64,000 nt of DNA from Capsicum annuum (GCF_002878395.1 NC_061116.1:126120976-126184975); one strand, 5' to 3'; numbered from the stretch's first letter, positions 9,664-23,530 are shown. The notes: a model not told the origin generated them from the letters alone. A program made the numbers and translations.

Positions 9664-12600
9664 ATATCCACTACTAAAAGGACTTTCATCCTTGAAAGTC
9701 AATGGATAGAAAGAATCTAAAAATCTTAAAAGGATGAGGTACTGGGCCCGCATTCTCTAAGCACAACTTTCTTGATAACTTCAATGAAGAGAGAACATTC
9801 AAGGGATTTTGCCACAGGCATCCCTTTTTCAACCAACATCTCTTACATTATTTCCAAAACTTAAAACTTAACTCCAACCACCAGCTGGCCTTCAATGGAA
9901 CCAAAATGGTTGATGCAGGCAAAAATCTGAACCATAACACATTGAAACTATCTAGATAACCGCACAAATAAATCAAAGGCTCATCCAAGCCAAAACTAAT
10001 TGCAAAGTTATGAGTCATATCACTGACTCCTAAATCCAAATATAACTTTCTTTTACCAATCCATACCTGCTATTCTCTCTAAACCAGAAGGAAAATCACC
10101 TGAGTCATAGTCGCACAATCTCACCATAGAGAACTCAAACAACTGAAATTGATATGCTAAAAGTCCATATAGCCAACATAAGAATAATCCTTTATGGCAC
10201 TATCTGGCACCCAAATGGAGATAATCAAGGAATATAATCTTTGCTAACGCTACAACCAGTCCGAATAATAATCAAACTGAAATCCAAAAGATCAAGGCAT
10301 AACTACTCATCACTGAACAATCTGCCCAGGATGTCCCATCAATCGACAATCTTAAAGGCATAATGAATCCAACTCAAGAATTCTACTCCCACTAAGCATA
10401 TCATCTAAAATTTCCAAAGAAAACTAGAAACTCGAGGACAAAGTTAAAAGAAACAATACTGGTTCCATGGGTTATCTTTTGAACACACATCGACTATAAT
10501 CCATCCGAAGTCGAAAGACCAAATAGGAAACTACAGAGTAGGCTCAACTAGCCTATAAATAAAATCTAAATTGAAATAAGTCTAAATCGAAGGCTGCACG
10601 CAATCTCTACAGCTCCAAGATGGAATCTCAACACCAAGGTTGAATCGCTCAATCTCAACTTCAAACCAAATATGAAGATGGGTAGGCATTCATGCTCCAA
10701 ATTAATCATAACTTCCAAATCATCATTCTAACGTATCAAGTCAAACTAAACCACTGCGTCTAGACCAAGGTCAAATACTTATATCGATCATAGCCGCGGG
10801 AGGGCATGAACTATCAAAACATAGCCGAAGAACAAAATCACAATAGAGGATAATCACAGGTTGAAATACAAAAATTTTATTCCATAATCGCGGGAGGGCA
10901 TGAACTATCAAAACATACTCAAAAACTCCTTAAGGCTGCAAACCACACGAGTGATGGCAAAACTTTAGCAACTCAAAAAAATGCAACTCATGTTGGAGTA
11001 ACCAGTTCAATACTCTATCTTGGCAAGAATAGTCGAAGGCACATATCATCAAAAAACAACGCTTCACCAAGCCTCATAAAGCTGTACAAACTTTGAAATG
11101 GGGATTTCCCAATTACACCCATGTATCACATCATCGAGGAAGAAATATACCAATCTTAAAATCAAGGTCAAAGTCAAGACCACCACCAGAAAACCAACAA
11201 CTTAACTTGAAGAACTTCCAATTTTCCAACTCAAAAAGCGATCACAGGAAAGACCACCTGCCTCTAACTTTCCAAGTCCACTTAAGACAAAACCATACAA
11301 CATCAAGAAAGGAGCATCTAATCTCGACACTACTAACAAGGGCAACCCATCATAAGGGAACAAACCCAATAATTCTAAAAAATAAATCTAGGATATCTTA
11401 ATCTTAAAACCACTATCGGGCTAAAATAATCACAAATGAAGAACACACCCAAAATTGGTCAATCTTACAAATAGGCTAAATAGGAAGGGATTACCAACAC
11501 ATAAGCCTTCATAATTCAGGAGGCAAGTTTAAGAATCTCAAACTCAATAACGAGCAATATAACAAAATTGCCAACTCTAGAGTCATATAGAACCATAAAA
11601 GGTCAACTTACCTTTGACACCACAATACATCCCTAAATCACTCTAACACAACTAACAAAAAAGGAAAAACAATCAACCTGCTGCACTATGGAAAAGAAAT
11701 TATCAAATTGGGCTGTATCTATTCAAGCCACCAAATAATAATCACAAGGAATGAAATTCTAACTAGATAACACTAGTCTATACAGCTACATAGTAAGGAT
11801 CATTTACATCAAGTAATAATATCAACAATATCAATAACCTCAAGAAGTGGTAGCAATAGTAACAATAATATCATAAATAGGCGGTACCAAAATACACATC
11901 AATATTATTTACCATTCAAGGGCCACAATAAGGCTAACGTGCCAAGATAAATAGGACTCAAACCTAAAAGCTATGCCCATAGGGAGAAAATATCAACATA
12001 GATCTACTCCGTCCACTACTAAAAAAAAATAAACCACAAAGTAGTAACATAATCATGAATTCAATCATAAGGCACATAATAACCAATATCAGCTCATCAA
12101 GGGACATAATCATCAATGGGTATGAAAACCCTAATAAACATAATAAAAGATAAATGCAGGAAATAAAAGCACACCTATCATGGTGAAATCTGTAATCATA
12201 TGCCTAACGAGTATAGGGAATATAAATCTAAATGGGTCCAAACTAAAACCAACTGACTAAGTCACCAACTGAGTTGCCAAGCGCACTATCTCTAATTAAA
12301 TATGCTAAAACATCAAAGAGGGCTAATCTAAATAATCTGAAAGACTTGCAATCCCACGTGGACATTCTTTAGACTGGTAGCCAATCTCTATGCAACCATA
12401 GCAAACTCTGAAGCACCAATAATGGAGAGAACATAACTAAGCTTAAATGATTGGCTAACAGATGCTAATATTAAACTCTAGTACCATATCCATTCTTCTA
12501 GCAAACATAGCCTATCTAAAAAACTTTGGGCTGGTGGGGAATGCATGCTAACTCTATTTAATCAACTAACTCATAGCCGAGGCACTCTATGAACTAGTTT

Positions 12601-13607
12601 CTCATCAAAACAACACCATAACAAGATCCTAGAATACTTCACGATACTTCCTCTCATAATCTAGAATGGTCGTCATGGCCCAAAGAACTATACCAAAACT
12701 CTCCAAGGTCTGATGAGAACTCTGCCCACTATGATATCATGGCTAATCTGAGAACCACACATGGTCTCAAATACTACCTCTATAGGGATGATAGGCTGCG
12801 TGAGAAGTTGAAGTCTATCGAAAGAATCCTTACTCCTGAATAAAATACCAATAGCACTATACTAATAGCTGGTCTTCTTGCCACCACTTCCATAAGTTTC
12901 AATACACGTGCTCTATATGGTCCTTTCATTATTAAACTCTCGAGGAAAAGAAGACTTAGCTGCCATTAAGTGCTCCAATGCCAAATATGGTGGAGTACAA
13001 AACCTCTAATAAATCCATACACCATGCCCGAATCAAAAGAGTATAGCAAGGAATATATATGGCCCAATCGAGAAATCTAATCTATTACTCATAAACTAGT
13101 CAAGAACCCTGATGAACACCAATAGACCCAAATTTGGTATGAGAATTGTTTGATGAATTGAATGTTATCCATGGTTGAGAGGGATCTATAACATGACTCA
13201 AATCCCCAATGCTGAACCTCAAAGGGTTCAAGTAGCCATGATCTTAACTGAAGACTAAGCTAGCCTAAAATTCTTTGGCTTCTGCTAAAGATTTTCAATA
13301 TCCATCTCTGACTCTCTAATTTGACGTTGCACTGAAACTCTAGAAATATGGGCTGAAGTTTCATCTGCATCTATTGATAATGTCACCCATCTTGCATTAT
13401 TCATTAGGGATTGAATAAAGTTAAATAATATATTTAAGGTTCATAGCAGTGCAGACACACGATAAGGAGTCAAGAAATGAATTTCCTAAATATCCCTGAA
13501 GCCTCTTAAAGATAGGTTACAGATGTCTTTGCACTGATCTGCAGGACTCTACTAACACTTTGCTCTTGTACTAATACAACAGTGAAACCTAGGCTCTAAT
13601 ACCAATT
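9664..13607 (-). mobile_element. Internal region of gypsy element D, non-coding or decayed beyond recognition
   Basis: It is bounded on the left by a PPT-like segment (minus strand, 9664-9680, TTTTAGTAGTGGATAT) next to the LTR start, and on the right by a Met-tRNA PBS (13593-13605), so orientation is minus. I translated parts of it on the minus strand and found no gag, protease, RT or integrase motif. A minus-strand frame of about 40 codons begins near 13410, at about the place where gag should start, but it is too short to assign. A 33-bp direct repeat lies at about 10792 and 10886. Listed frames such as 9848-10039 and 11093-11401 have no family support. Confidence 0.6.
13593..13605 (-). other. 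Primer-binding site of element D
   Basis: The minus strand reads TTGGTATTAGAGC, the Met-tRNA PBS form also present in C (32188-32200). It lies two bases inside the LTR boundary at 13608. Confidence 0.8.
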
Positions 13608-14637
13608 TGTCATGACCAATCTAAACCCTTAGTCTAGAATGGCTAATAATGGACTACCAAATATATAAAGAAAGAATGGTAGAATAGATGAAATAAAGAA
13701 ATAATTACATAATATAACCCCAAAACCTAGTGGTATCTATACAAGAGCCACTAATAATACAAGAGTACAAAGTGAAGTTTAACTGAATACACTGATATAA
13801 ATTATCTCTGAATACAACATAAAGACTAGTCTAATAGATAAGAGAGATAAGCAATACTCCAAATGTTAGGATCTCACTCTAAGTCTCTAAACTATGTGCT
13901 TCGCATGACGTACACATCAATGGTGATAACTCGTACTATGATCAGTAGGCTGTAGAAATGTAGTATGAGTACCAAACAAATAGTACACAGTAGGCAATTG
14001 CCAACTGTGCTCCAAAGATAAAGTAGATATATACAACATATAAACAGTATAGATACTACACCCAAGAGTCTATAAATCATATAAGAAACCAATGAAATAA
14101 TTAGGAACCACCATTCTATTCATGTCCAAAAGTCTAACATAATAAGACTAAGGAAGTCCCAAGGATGAACTATCCTTTACTGGCCATATTTGTGAATATC
14201 AACACCATATCATATATCCTTGACCACTATACAAACAAAGGGCGACAGAAGAATATATACAGTAATATACAAGGCCAAAGAATGAATATACAATATGAAC
14301 AATTGAAGAAAGGGATATAAGTAGTACCATAGCAACATATAGTTAGATATAAATATATACATATAGATATAAGGTTAACTTAAAGCAAAACCTAAATTAA
14401 CATGTCCTTATTTTTTGGATTTGCTATAATATTATAAGGATTTAATACTATAACACTTAGGGTTTCTAATTAATATGGCTAGACATGAAATAATCACGCA
14501 TAATAATGCAATTATAAGATAGAAGAGGCCAGAAATATACCTCAAATATCAATATCAAATCATTGACCAATCTGTCATAAACTACCAATAATAATGATTA
14601 TAACAATGATAACAACAATATCAATAACAACGCGTGC
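13608..14637 (-). mobile_element. 5' LTR of element D, PBS-proximal part
   Basis: The plus-strand left end is TGTCATGACC, i.e. the LTR ends ...GGTCATGACA on the minus strand directly before the PBS. The sequence stops where copia E begins (14638). I infer it continues at about 28938-32155 on the far side of E, giving a very long LTR. The matching part of the left LTR of D is missing, so this cannot be confirmed internally. Confidence 0.55.
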
Positions 14638-14756
14638 TGTATTTTGTTTTGATGCTATATCTTGTACTATTGAGGACCCTTAGTCCAATGGAATTTCTAC
14701 CCTAATCATCACTCATCTATGAAAGAAAAAAGATATTTCTCTATCAAGCAGTTTTT
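14638..14756 (+). mobile_element. 5' LTR remnant of copia E
   Basis: It starts TGTATTTTGTTTTGATG, matching the 3' LTR start TGTATCTTGTTTTAATG at 28169. It then jumps to 'cttgtactattgaggac' and 'atcatcactcatct', which match 28289-28400. About 110 bp inside the LTR and the last 500 bp are missing compared with the 3' LTR. Confidence 0.8.
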
Positions 14757-14773
14757 ACGAACATAGAAAGGAA

Positions 14774-14863
14774 ATGGATGCTTCTCTATTTACCACTAGA
14801 CCATATAGATTTAATAGACAATATTATGGATGGTGGATAAACAGGATGTTTGACTTCATTATA
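14774..14863 (+). pseudogene. Copia E gag, N-terminal part
   Basis: It reads from an ATG for 29 codons (MDASLFTTRPYRFN... then YYGWW and MFDFI), the usual N-terminus of plant copia Gag before the UBN2 domain, where an aromatic-rich motif precedes the core. The frame breaks exactly where element A enters and resumes at 23533. The last codon here is ATA where the resumed copy has ATG, which marks the mutated left target duplication. Confidence 0.85.
14859..14863 (+). repeat. Target-site duplication of element A, left copy (mutated)
   Basis: TTATA; the right copy at 23531-23535 is TTATG. The coding context (…F I M A K…) shows TTATG is original and the left copy changed G to A. Confidence 0.85.
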
Positions 14864-17800
14864 TGTAATACCCAAAAAAAAATCCAAACTAATATTAGTG
14901 CCATGATTCAAGCTCATGCATGATAGATACATCATGATTATTTTATAGTTTTATGATTAATTTAGATGTATATTAAGGCTTCAAATAACTTCCATCTATC
15001 AGACGAATTAAAATATTCCTTATCGATTGAATTCTTGAGAAGGATATTGCTATAGTCAACTTTAAATGAGAATATCTCTCATTATACCATGAATTTTTGT
15101 GCTCATAACCCACCAAAAGATAGATAATTTAATTATCTTTCAAAATATACCAATTTTGCCAAAATATGATATCGGAGCAAAAAGTTATACCTATTTACTC
15201 TAGCATGTTAGCCTGGAAATCGAGTGACGACCTGTCTTACAGCTTATCATATTTTTGACAACCTGTCTGATGGCTTATCATGTTTCTGATGACCTGTCTG
15301 ATGGGTTATCATATTTTTGATGACTTATCAGCTAACGTCATCAGCCTTAGGTAGAAACCCATCATTTCAGGTCCTAGGTGATAACCTGGGCTGACAGGCT
15401 ATCACAGATCTGATAGCTTATGAGCCTTGGTCATCAACTAATAGTTTCAGCAATTGAGAAGTGATTTCATAGGGATATTTTGGTATTTTTTCCTAACTCT
15501 AAACAAGGTATTAAATCCCTAAAAACGTATTATCCCATTATTTTCTCATTTTACGCAAGAATAAGAACATTCTATCCCAAAAGGGGTTAAACCCTAGTCA
15601 AGAAAAATCAAGAACAAGCCTACGGATATCTTTAAGAACCTTTTAGAAACATTAGATCTCTTTCAAGATCAAGCTTTAAGGTATGCATAGTGTTCATTCA
15701 TGGATCCCTTTCATCCATGAAGTTCAATAATCCACTTTTAACTTATATATCATGATGTTTATGTTATGGATTGATGATGACCATGATTATGTTGTTGTAT
15801 GATTCCCAAGATGGAATCTTTATGTGATTTTATGAAACTATGTTGTCATGTGAGTTGAAAACTATGAATTTAGTTGGTGCTTATGGGTTACTTTGATGAT
15901 TATGCCTAAGACCTAGTTTGTGCATGCAAGGTGTTGTATAAAATGCCAAAGAGAATAGAAATGATGTTCCATAGCTTAATTGTGACTAATTGATAAATAC
16001 ATGCTAGCCACTTATGTTCAAAGTGACTTCCATGCTATTGTTGTGTATTGATATTAGTAGATGGAATTCTCATGAGGTAAGATGGATGAATTTATGACAT
16101 GATTATATGCATTCCTACCCATGCATAATATTGTGATAATTAAGTACTTCATGGAATCCCCTTGTATGTACAAGCTTATACATATCAAATGTTTGATGAA
16201 GTGCTTCAATATATGAATTATGAATTGTGTTCATTGGTCATGTGTTCTAGTAAGCCATGCTATGTTAATTTCTTTCCATCAAGTCCTGAGGGTACTTGTA
16301 CCCGGCAATTTAGCTGTGTGCCTAGAGTCATGTCATATTTTCACGATACTCTCAGTCAAGCTATGATACATAGAACTCAGTTAGTCATATGACTCAGGAT
16401 ATCTCAAAAATCTCAGTAATCTCAGTGATTTCAGTATTCCCAATAAATCTCAGTAACTATAGTACTCTCAGTCAATCCTCAAAACTCAGTATATTTATCA
16501 GTCAACGGAGCTCAGTAAATTGAATTTAGCTCTGCTAGACAATACCATTAGTATCAGTTTAATTTAGTTAATCAGTTCATCTCAATTATTCAGTTCAGAG
16601 TCTTTCAGATAAGAGTAGGATTCAGCACCGAGTGAGTCTAGGGATGGGGACTCACCCGCTAGATATGACTGAGATCCCTAGAAGCAATCCTAAAGTTCCA
16701 GAACTATGTATCCAACGTAGGTACGAGATATCACCTGTTAGATAGGATTGACATACTCAGGGATCACTCGTTAGCACATTTAAATGTATAAGACTGATCC
16801 CAGGGGTCACCCGCTAGATTAGAACTGACTCCACTGTAGTTGTCTTTACCTGTGGTGCGGTACTAACACCCTTCCAACTGGGGTTACAGGTTAGACCCCA
16901 GTTAGCATAGTATAGGGCATGTTGGTTAGATGAATACATCCCACAATTTTAGTTATGAAATCAGGACTGTTAGATACAGTCAACTCAGTCTCAACAATAG
17001 AACTTAGATAGTTCCTCAGATTTTAGGACTATCACATACAGTCAATCCTTATCATTATAAATAACTTTGGGATCACCCATTAGATAGGACTGATCTCAAC
17101 TATGGTCAATCAGTATCAGCATAATCAGATTATGGGATCACCCGCTAGGTAGGACTGATCTTAGACTAAGTCTAATTATCTTTATTATTAGTATCATCAT
17201 ATTTAGAGATTACCCACTAGATAGGACTGATCTTAGATTCAGTTACTCTAGTATGGAACTCAGCTAGTTCCATCAGATTTAGGACTTTTAGATATAGTCA
17301 CTCATGTTATTAGTTATATCAATTATTAGAACTCATATTATCGGTATTCAGCTTCAAAACTATTATGTATAGTCAACCAGACCAGTTCTTCATAATCAGA
17401 ACTGTTAGACACAACTATTCATGTATCAGTAACATAGTATCAGTCCCTTGGAATTCAGTAATATAGTATTATTCTTTCTTACTCATCAGTGACTCAGATG
17501 TCAATATCAACAAACTCAGTAGTCAGAACTCGGTATTCAGTCCTATCACGATGTCATTTATAATTATGTATGCATGCATACATTCTCACATTCATGTTAG
17601 TCAGTTAAATAGTATTGTTTATGCATATGAACCTATTGCATTCAGCCTACCTCACTTGCATACTAGTACATTCAAAGTACTGACGCATTTATGGTATGGT
17701 GTCTTATACCATAGGCTCAGAAGCATGAGATCCAGAGCATCAGTAGCATTCCAGGTTTCAGCCGACAGAGTTAGCAGTGAGTCCTCATTATTTGAGGATG

Positions 17801-18133
17801 ATATTATTTGATTATGTTACTATTTTAGTTTTCAATTTATTTTAGTAAATGGAGTTAGTTGGGGACATGTCCCATTAACTTTTTTTTCAGACAGTTTAGA
17901 TGCTTTTCAGACTATAGCGTGTCAGATAGTTATTTCAGATTTGATTTGGTATTGTTACCATATTTTTAGTTATGTATTAGTATTGAACCTTATGGCTTTT
18001 TTAGTTTATGTTTCTACATTTTATATTCTTTTATACAGTATACAGGTACAGATATTAGTCATGGGTTAGCTTGTGGTCCTTCGGGGTCAAGAACACCGTG
18101 TAGCATTCCAGTTCAGAATATCAGGGATTTATA
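14864..18133 (+). mobile_element. 5' LTR of element A
   Basis: It starts TGTAATACCC and ends near TTTATA (degraded from TGTTACA) directly before the PBS. The order of blocks is the same as in 20288-23530: 'gacgacctgtctgacggcttatca' repeats, the 'ctcattc..aagaataagaacattct' leader, runs of CTCAGT words, 'gttggggacatgtcccatcaac' type box, and the 'cttgtggtccttcggggtcaa' end block. Short frames such as 86 aa at 17551-17811 recur in other LTRs because the DNA is shared; stops differ, so I do not call them genes. Confidence 0.92.
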
Positions 18134-18136
18134 AAC

Positions 18137-18150
18137 TTTGTATCAGAGCC
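18137..18150 (+). other. Primer-binding site of element A
   Basis: It reads TTTGTATCAGAGCC four bases inside the LTR, one base short of the TTTGGTATCAGAGC consensus for initiator Met-tRNA. Element B has the same tract followed by the same 'taaggttcaatagtgtcc'. Confidence 0.85.
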
Positions 18151-20287
18151 TAAGGTTCAATAGTGTCCTAGGAAGTCCGAAAGTTGCAACTAGTAGAGTT
18201 TTGTACATGGGTGTATTATGCACCATACTTATGTGCAGGAGGCTATGAGATGTTTTAGGAATAGTTTCCCTTCTTTCATGTCTCAGATCGTGCTATAGAA
18301 AGGTCCTCTAAGAAACTTATGTAGATTTTTATCATGCTCTACTCATGTTAACTCCACCTTACTTTCAAGGTACCAGAAATAGTAAAGCTCAAGTCCTAGA
18401 GATAGGGCTTTCTCAGACAGTCCCTACAGTTAATTATGGGATTGGTCACAAACTCAAAGTATCCCATCAGTCCAGTTCTATCCCAAAGTTGTACAGATTT
18501 TATTCATGAATATAAGAACTCATTCTTCAACCCAAATTTAGATATGCCATCAGATCCCTTCTCAGAATCCTATGATAGCATAGACCTAGAGTTAGAAGCA
18601 TGAACCCAGGAGTTTGGTAGTAGTAGAGTTGGGATAATATCATCCAAATTAAGTAGATTATGTATTAATGGGGATAGTTGTACCAAAGTAAATTAGTAGG
18701 CTTGAACAGTACAAGCAAGAAATTAAGACTATTGATTTAAAATTAAGTGTGTAGAGGTGGATGTGAATTAGGAAATGCGATATTAGTAGCATATGAGGAA
18801 ATAGTAGCAGAAAATATGTTTAGTAAGGCAAACATATGTCGAATAGAGTGTGAATGTATATTTGGATCCTTGACTTATGTTAGTCCCCATCGCGTACTAT
18901 GAGAACTCATTTGCCATCTCAGTTACAATTCCAGTATTCAGTACCCAGTAATTAGTGTTCAGTTCCAGAATTTAGTATTTCAGTCAGTATGAACCTTAGT
19001 TATCAGCATTCAGTTATCATACCTAGTATTCAGTCCCAGTAACAATCTTAGTTATATTTTTAGTTATAATGTCAACTTCAATCCAGTGATCAGATCAAAA
19101 AATCAGTTTAGTTCCAGACTTGCTTGACCCATGCTATAGCTATAGTTACTCAGTTAGTAGTATTTTTGTACCTCAGTCAACAGGATGTTTCCAAATCATA
19201 CTATACTCCTAGCCTTGCATTCTTGAGGTGATATAGTTTTGCTTCTTCATGCTAGTTACCTCATGTTATCTAGTCAATTATTACCTCCTATGCATAATAT
19301 TTACAGTCGGACTAAGTACAAACCAGTCTCACATGCCCAATATTCAGCTATTAGTTATTCAGTTAATCAGATAAGTTAGTATATTTGTGCAGTCGTGCTC
19401 AGCATCTCATAAATCTTTTAGTAGTATCAGTTGCAGTAAATGAAGCTTAGTTACTTCATCTTAGGTGATGCATCAAGCCTCAAGTCTCAGATCTTAGATA
19501 ATCAGTCATGATTCAGTTCCTAGATGTCTTATGAATCAGCGCAGTTTCCCTCAGTAGCTCAGCTAAGATAGTATTCCTAGAAGGATCTAGTGTCCCAAGG
19601 AGGATATATGCTATGATCCCCTGAGCTATATAACATAAGTATCTTATTCTCTTTTCAAGTAATAAATCCATTTTGGAGTAGGGTACACTTATAAGTTGAC
19701 CCTCAAGTCTGAATCTAAGTCATGAGCCATGTATTCAAGGGCTTGGATCAGCTCACGAAATTCAGTTTATGTATCATATTTCATCCTCAGTCATGTTCAC
19801 AGGTTCCTGTTCATGCATACTTCTAGCATAATCATGGGGTCATTAGTACTTTTAAATTTACATAACAGTTCCTCTTGAACTTATTCAGTTCCATGTTCAA
19901 ATTACCATTACAGACTTAGTATTCAGTTCATGCTCAATTCCCCATTATAGACTTGGTACTAAGTACCCTTGCATATTTAGCCATGCATATATATCAGTTC
20001 AGGTATATAATTATGCATCAGGCATACATTATCACCACAAGAAATTTAGTTCATCAAAATATTCAATCATGTATTCATGAGTCAATTATCCATGCATCAG
20101 ATATGCATGAATTCAGCTTATCAATCAGTATCAGATGTGCATATTCAGTATGTTATATTCAGCTCCTCAGTCATGTCAGTCATGAAATCATGTTTTGGTA
20201 GTGTATGTATTGTACGTACTTCAGTTGATCTTTTCTTCTATCTCAGTCAGTCTCATTCGAGGACGAATATCCCCAAGGGGGAGATAT
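18151..20287 (+). mobile_element. Interior of element A, non-coding
   Basis: The first 150 bp ('tgtgcaggaggctatgagat') match B at 40930-41060. From about 18900 to 20280 the sequence follows B at about 42880-44950 block by block, except that B's integrase-end and chromodomain segment (44193-44600) is absent. No zinc knuckle, RT or integrase motif is visible. Frames at 19953-20201 and 20077-20292 are chance openings in repeated 'catgcatcag' DNA. Confidence 0.8.
20271..20286 (+). other. Polypurine tract of element A
   Basis: The sequence CCAAGGGGGAGATAT follows 'cattcgaggacgaat' and sits directly before the 3' LTR TGTAATACCC, the classic PPT of these gypsy elements (plus-strand primer). Confidence 0.9.
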
Positions 20288-23200
20288 TGTAATACCCTTA
20301 AAAAAATCCAAACCAATATTAGCGCCATGCTTCAAAATCATGCATGGTAAATCATGGTTATTTTATAGTTTTTTGATTAATTTAGATGTATATTAAGGCT
20401 TCAAATAACTCCCAGCTATCAAATGAATCAAAACATTCCTTACCGATTGAATTCTTGAGAAGGATATTGCTATAGTCAACTTCAAATGAGCATATCTCTT
20501 TTTATACTATGAATTTTTTTGATCATGACCTACAAATAGATAGATAATTTAATTATCTTTCCTACAATACCAATTTCACCAAAATTTGATATCGGAGAAA
20601 AATATTATACCCATTTTACTCGAGCATGTCAGCTTGGAAACTGAGTGACGACCTGTCTGACGGCTTATCACATTTCTGAAGACCTGTCTGATGGCTTATC
20701 ATATTTCAAATGACCTATCTAATGGCTTATCATATTTCTAATGACTTATCAGCTAATGTCATCAGCCTTAGGCAGAAACCCATTAATTTTAGGTCCTAGG
20801 TGACGACCTGGGCTGACAGGCTATCACAGATCTGATGGCTTATCAGCCGATAGTTTTAGTAATTGAGAAGTGATTTCATAGGGGTATTTTGATATTTTTC
20901 CCTTACTCTAAACATAGTATTAAAGCCATGAAAAGGCTATTATCCCTTTATTTTCTCATTCTCCTCAAGAATAAGAACATTCTATCCTAAAAGAGGTTAA
21001 ACCCTAGTCAAGAAAAATCAAGAACAAGCCTAAGGATTTCTTTATGAACCTTCAAGAAACATTAGATCTCTTTCAAGATCAAGCTTTAAGGATGCATAGT
21101 GTTCATTCATGGATCTCTTTCATCCATGAGGTATAAGAATCTACTTTTAACTTATATATCATGATGTTTATGTTATGGATTGATGATGACCATGATTATG
21201 TTGTATGATTCCAAAGATGGAATCTTAATGTGATTTTATGAAACTATGTTTTCATGTGAGTTGAAAACTATGAATTTAGTTGGTGATTATGGGTTACTTT
21301 GATGATTATTCCTAAGCCCATGTTTGTGCATGCAAGGTGTTTTATAAAATGCCTAAGAGAATAGAAATCATGTTCCATAGCTTATTGTGACTAATTGATA
21401 AATACATGCTATCCACTTATGTTCAAAGTGACTTCCATGCTATTGTTGTGCATTGATATTAGTAGATGGAATTTTCATAAGGATAGATGATGAATTTATA
21501 ACATGAATATATGCATTCCTACCCATGTATAATATTGTGATAATCAAGTACTTCATGAAATCCCCAAGTATGTACGAGCTTATGCATATCACATGTTTGA
21601 TGAAGTGCTTCAGTATATGAATTATGAATTTTGTTCATTGGTCATGTGTTCAAGTAAGCCATGCTATGTCAGTTTCTTTCCATCGAGTCCTAGGGGTACT
21701 TGTACCCGACAATTTAGCTGTGTGCCTAGAGTCATGTTATGCTTTCACGATACTCTTAGTCTAGTCATGATCCATAGAACTCAGTCAGTCATGTGACTCA
21801 GGAAATCTCAGAAATCTCAGTATTTCAGTATTCCTAGTAAATCTCAGTAACTATAGTACTCTAAGTCAGTTCTCAGAACTAGTATATTCCGTCAGTCAAC
21901 GGAACTCAGTAAATACAGTTTAAATCTGCTAGACAATATCACTAGTATCAGTTTAGTTCAGTTAATCAGTTAATCTCAGTTAATTAGTTCAGAGTCTTTA
22001 AGATCGGAGTAGGATTCAGCATTGAGCGAGCCTAGGGATGGGGAATCACCCGCTAGATAGGACTGAGATTCGTAGAAGCAATCCCTAAGTTCTAGAACTA
22101 CGTAGCCAGCATTGGTACGAGATATCACTGGTTAGATAGGACTAGCATATCAGGGATCACCCGTTAGTATATTTAAATGTATAGGACTACTCCCAAGGGT
22201 CACCCGCTAGATTAGGACTGACTCCACAACAATTGTCTTTACCCGTGGCCCAGTACTGACACCCTTCCAATTGGGGTTATAGGTTGGACCCCAGTTAGTA
22301 TAGTATGGGGTATGTCGGTTAGATGAATACATCCCATAGTTTCAGTTACGAAATCAGGACTGTCAAATACAGTTAACTCAGTCTCAGTAAAAGAACTCCG
22401 ATAGTTTCTTAAATTTTAGGACTGTTAGATATAGTCAATCCTTATCATTATAAATAGACTTTAGGATCACCCATTAGACAGGACTGATCTCAACTATGAT
22501 TAGTCAGTATCAGCATAATCAGATTTAGAGATCACCCGCTAGGTAGGACTGATCTCAAACTAAGTCAAACCATCTTTATTATTAGTATTATTAGATTTAG
22601 AGATCACTCGCTATATAGGACTGATCTTAGATTCAGTTACTCAGATATAGTACAGAACTCAGCTAGTTCCATCAATTCAAGATTGTCAGATACAGTTACT
22701 CATGTTCTTAGTTATGCCAGTTATCAAAACTTATGTTATTAGTATTCAGCTTCATAACTGTTATGTACAGTCATCCAGACCAGTTCTTCATAATCAGAAC
22801 TATTAGATATAGTTATTCATGTATCAGTAACATAGTATTAGTCCCTCAGTATTCAGTAATATAGTATCATTCTTTCTCACTCATTAGTGACTTAGATGTC
22901 AATATAATAAACTCAGTAGTCAGAACTCGGTATTCAGTCTTATTATGATGTCAGTTACAGTTACATATGCATGCATGTATTCTCATATTCATGTTAGTTA
23001 GTCAAATAGTATTGTTTATGCATATAAACCTTATTACATTCATCCTACCTTACTTGCGTACCATTACATTTAAAGTACTAATGTATTTGCGCTATGGTGT
23101 CTTATACCATAGGTTTAGAAACATGAGATCCAGAGTGTCAGTAGAATTCCAGGTTTCAGCCGACAAAGTTAGCAGTGAGTCCTCATCATTCGAGGATGAT

Positions 23201-23530
23201 ATTATTTGATTATATTACTATTTTAGTTTTTAGTTTATTTCAGTAGATGGAGTTAGTTGGGGAAATGTCCCGTCAACTCCTTATTCAGACAGTTTAGAGG
23301 CTTTTAGACTATAGCATGTCAGATAGTTATTTTAGATTTGTTTTGGTATTGTATACCATATTTTTAGTTATGTATTAGTATTGAACCTTATGGATTTTCA
23401 GTTCATGTTTCCGCATTTTACAGTTTTTTATACAGTATACAAGTACAGATATTAGTCATAGGTTAGCTTATGGTCCTTTGGGGTCAAGAGCACCATTTAG
23501 CATTTCGGTTTAGAAAATTGGGGTGTTACA
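20288..23530 (+). mobile_element. 3' LTR of element A
   Basis: It starts TGTAATACCC right after the PPT and ends GGTGTTACA at 23530, followed by target duplication TTATG. It aligns along its whole length with 14864-18133, with scattered substitutions and small indels, so the insertion is not recent. Confidence 0.94.

Larger units (their letters stand above)
14864..23530 (+). mobile_element. Gypsy element A (Tekay/Del-like, no coding capacity, 3.2-kb LTRs)
   Basis: Two LTRs of about 3.27 and 3.24 kb flank a 2.15-kb interior with a PBS and a PPT but no gag or pol frame. The element sits inside the gag of copia E with a 5-bp target duplication. LTRs make up about three quarters of the 8.67 kb, the layout of a large retrotransposon derivative. 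The interior resembles that of element B over long non-coding stretches, so both belong to one lineage. Mobilisation would need proteins from a related element. Confidence 0.93.

Noticed and set aside
11093..11401. 102-aa plus-strand frame, Lys/His/Pro-rich
   Set aside because: Lies in the minus-strand D interior; no family resemblance, likely chance opening.
17551..17811. 86-aa frame in LTR A, with relatives at 22967-23209 and 40344-40646
   Set aside because: Recurs only because the LTRs are homologous; starts and stops differ between copies and no domain is visible.
18137..18150. tRNA gene fragment
   Set aside because: Only the short complement of the Met-tRNA 3' end, placed at an LTR border: a primer-binding site.
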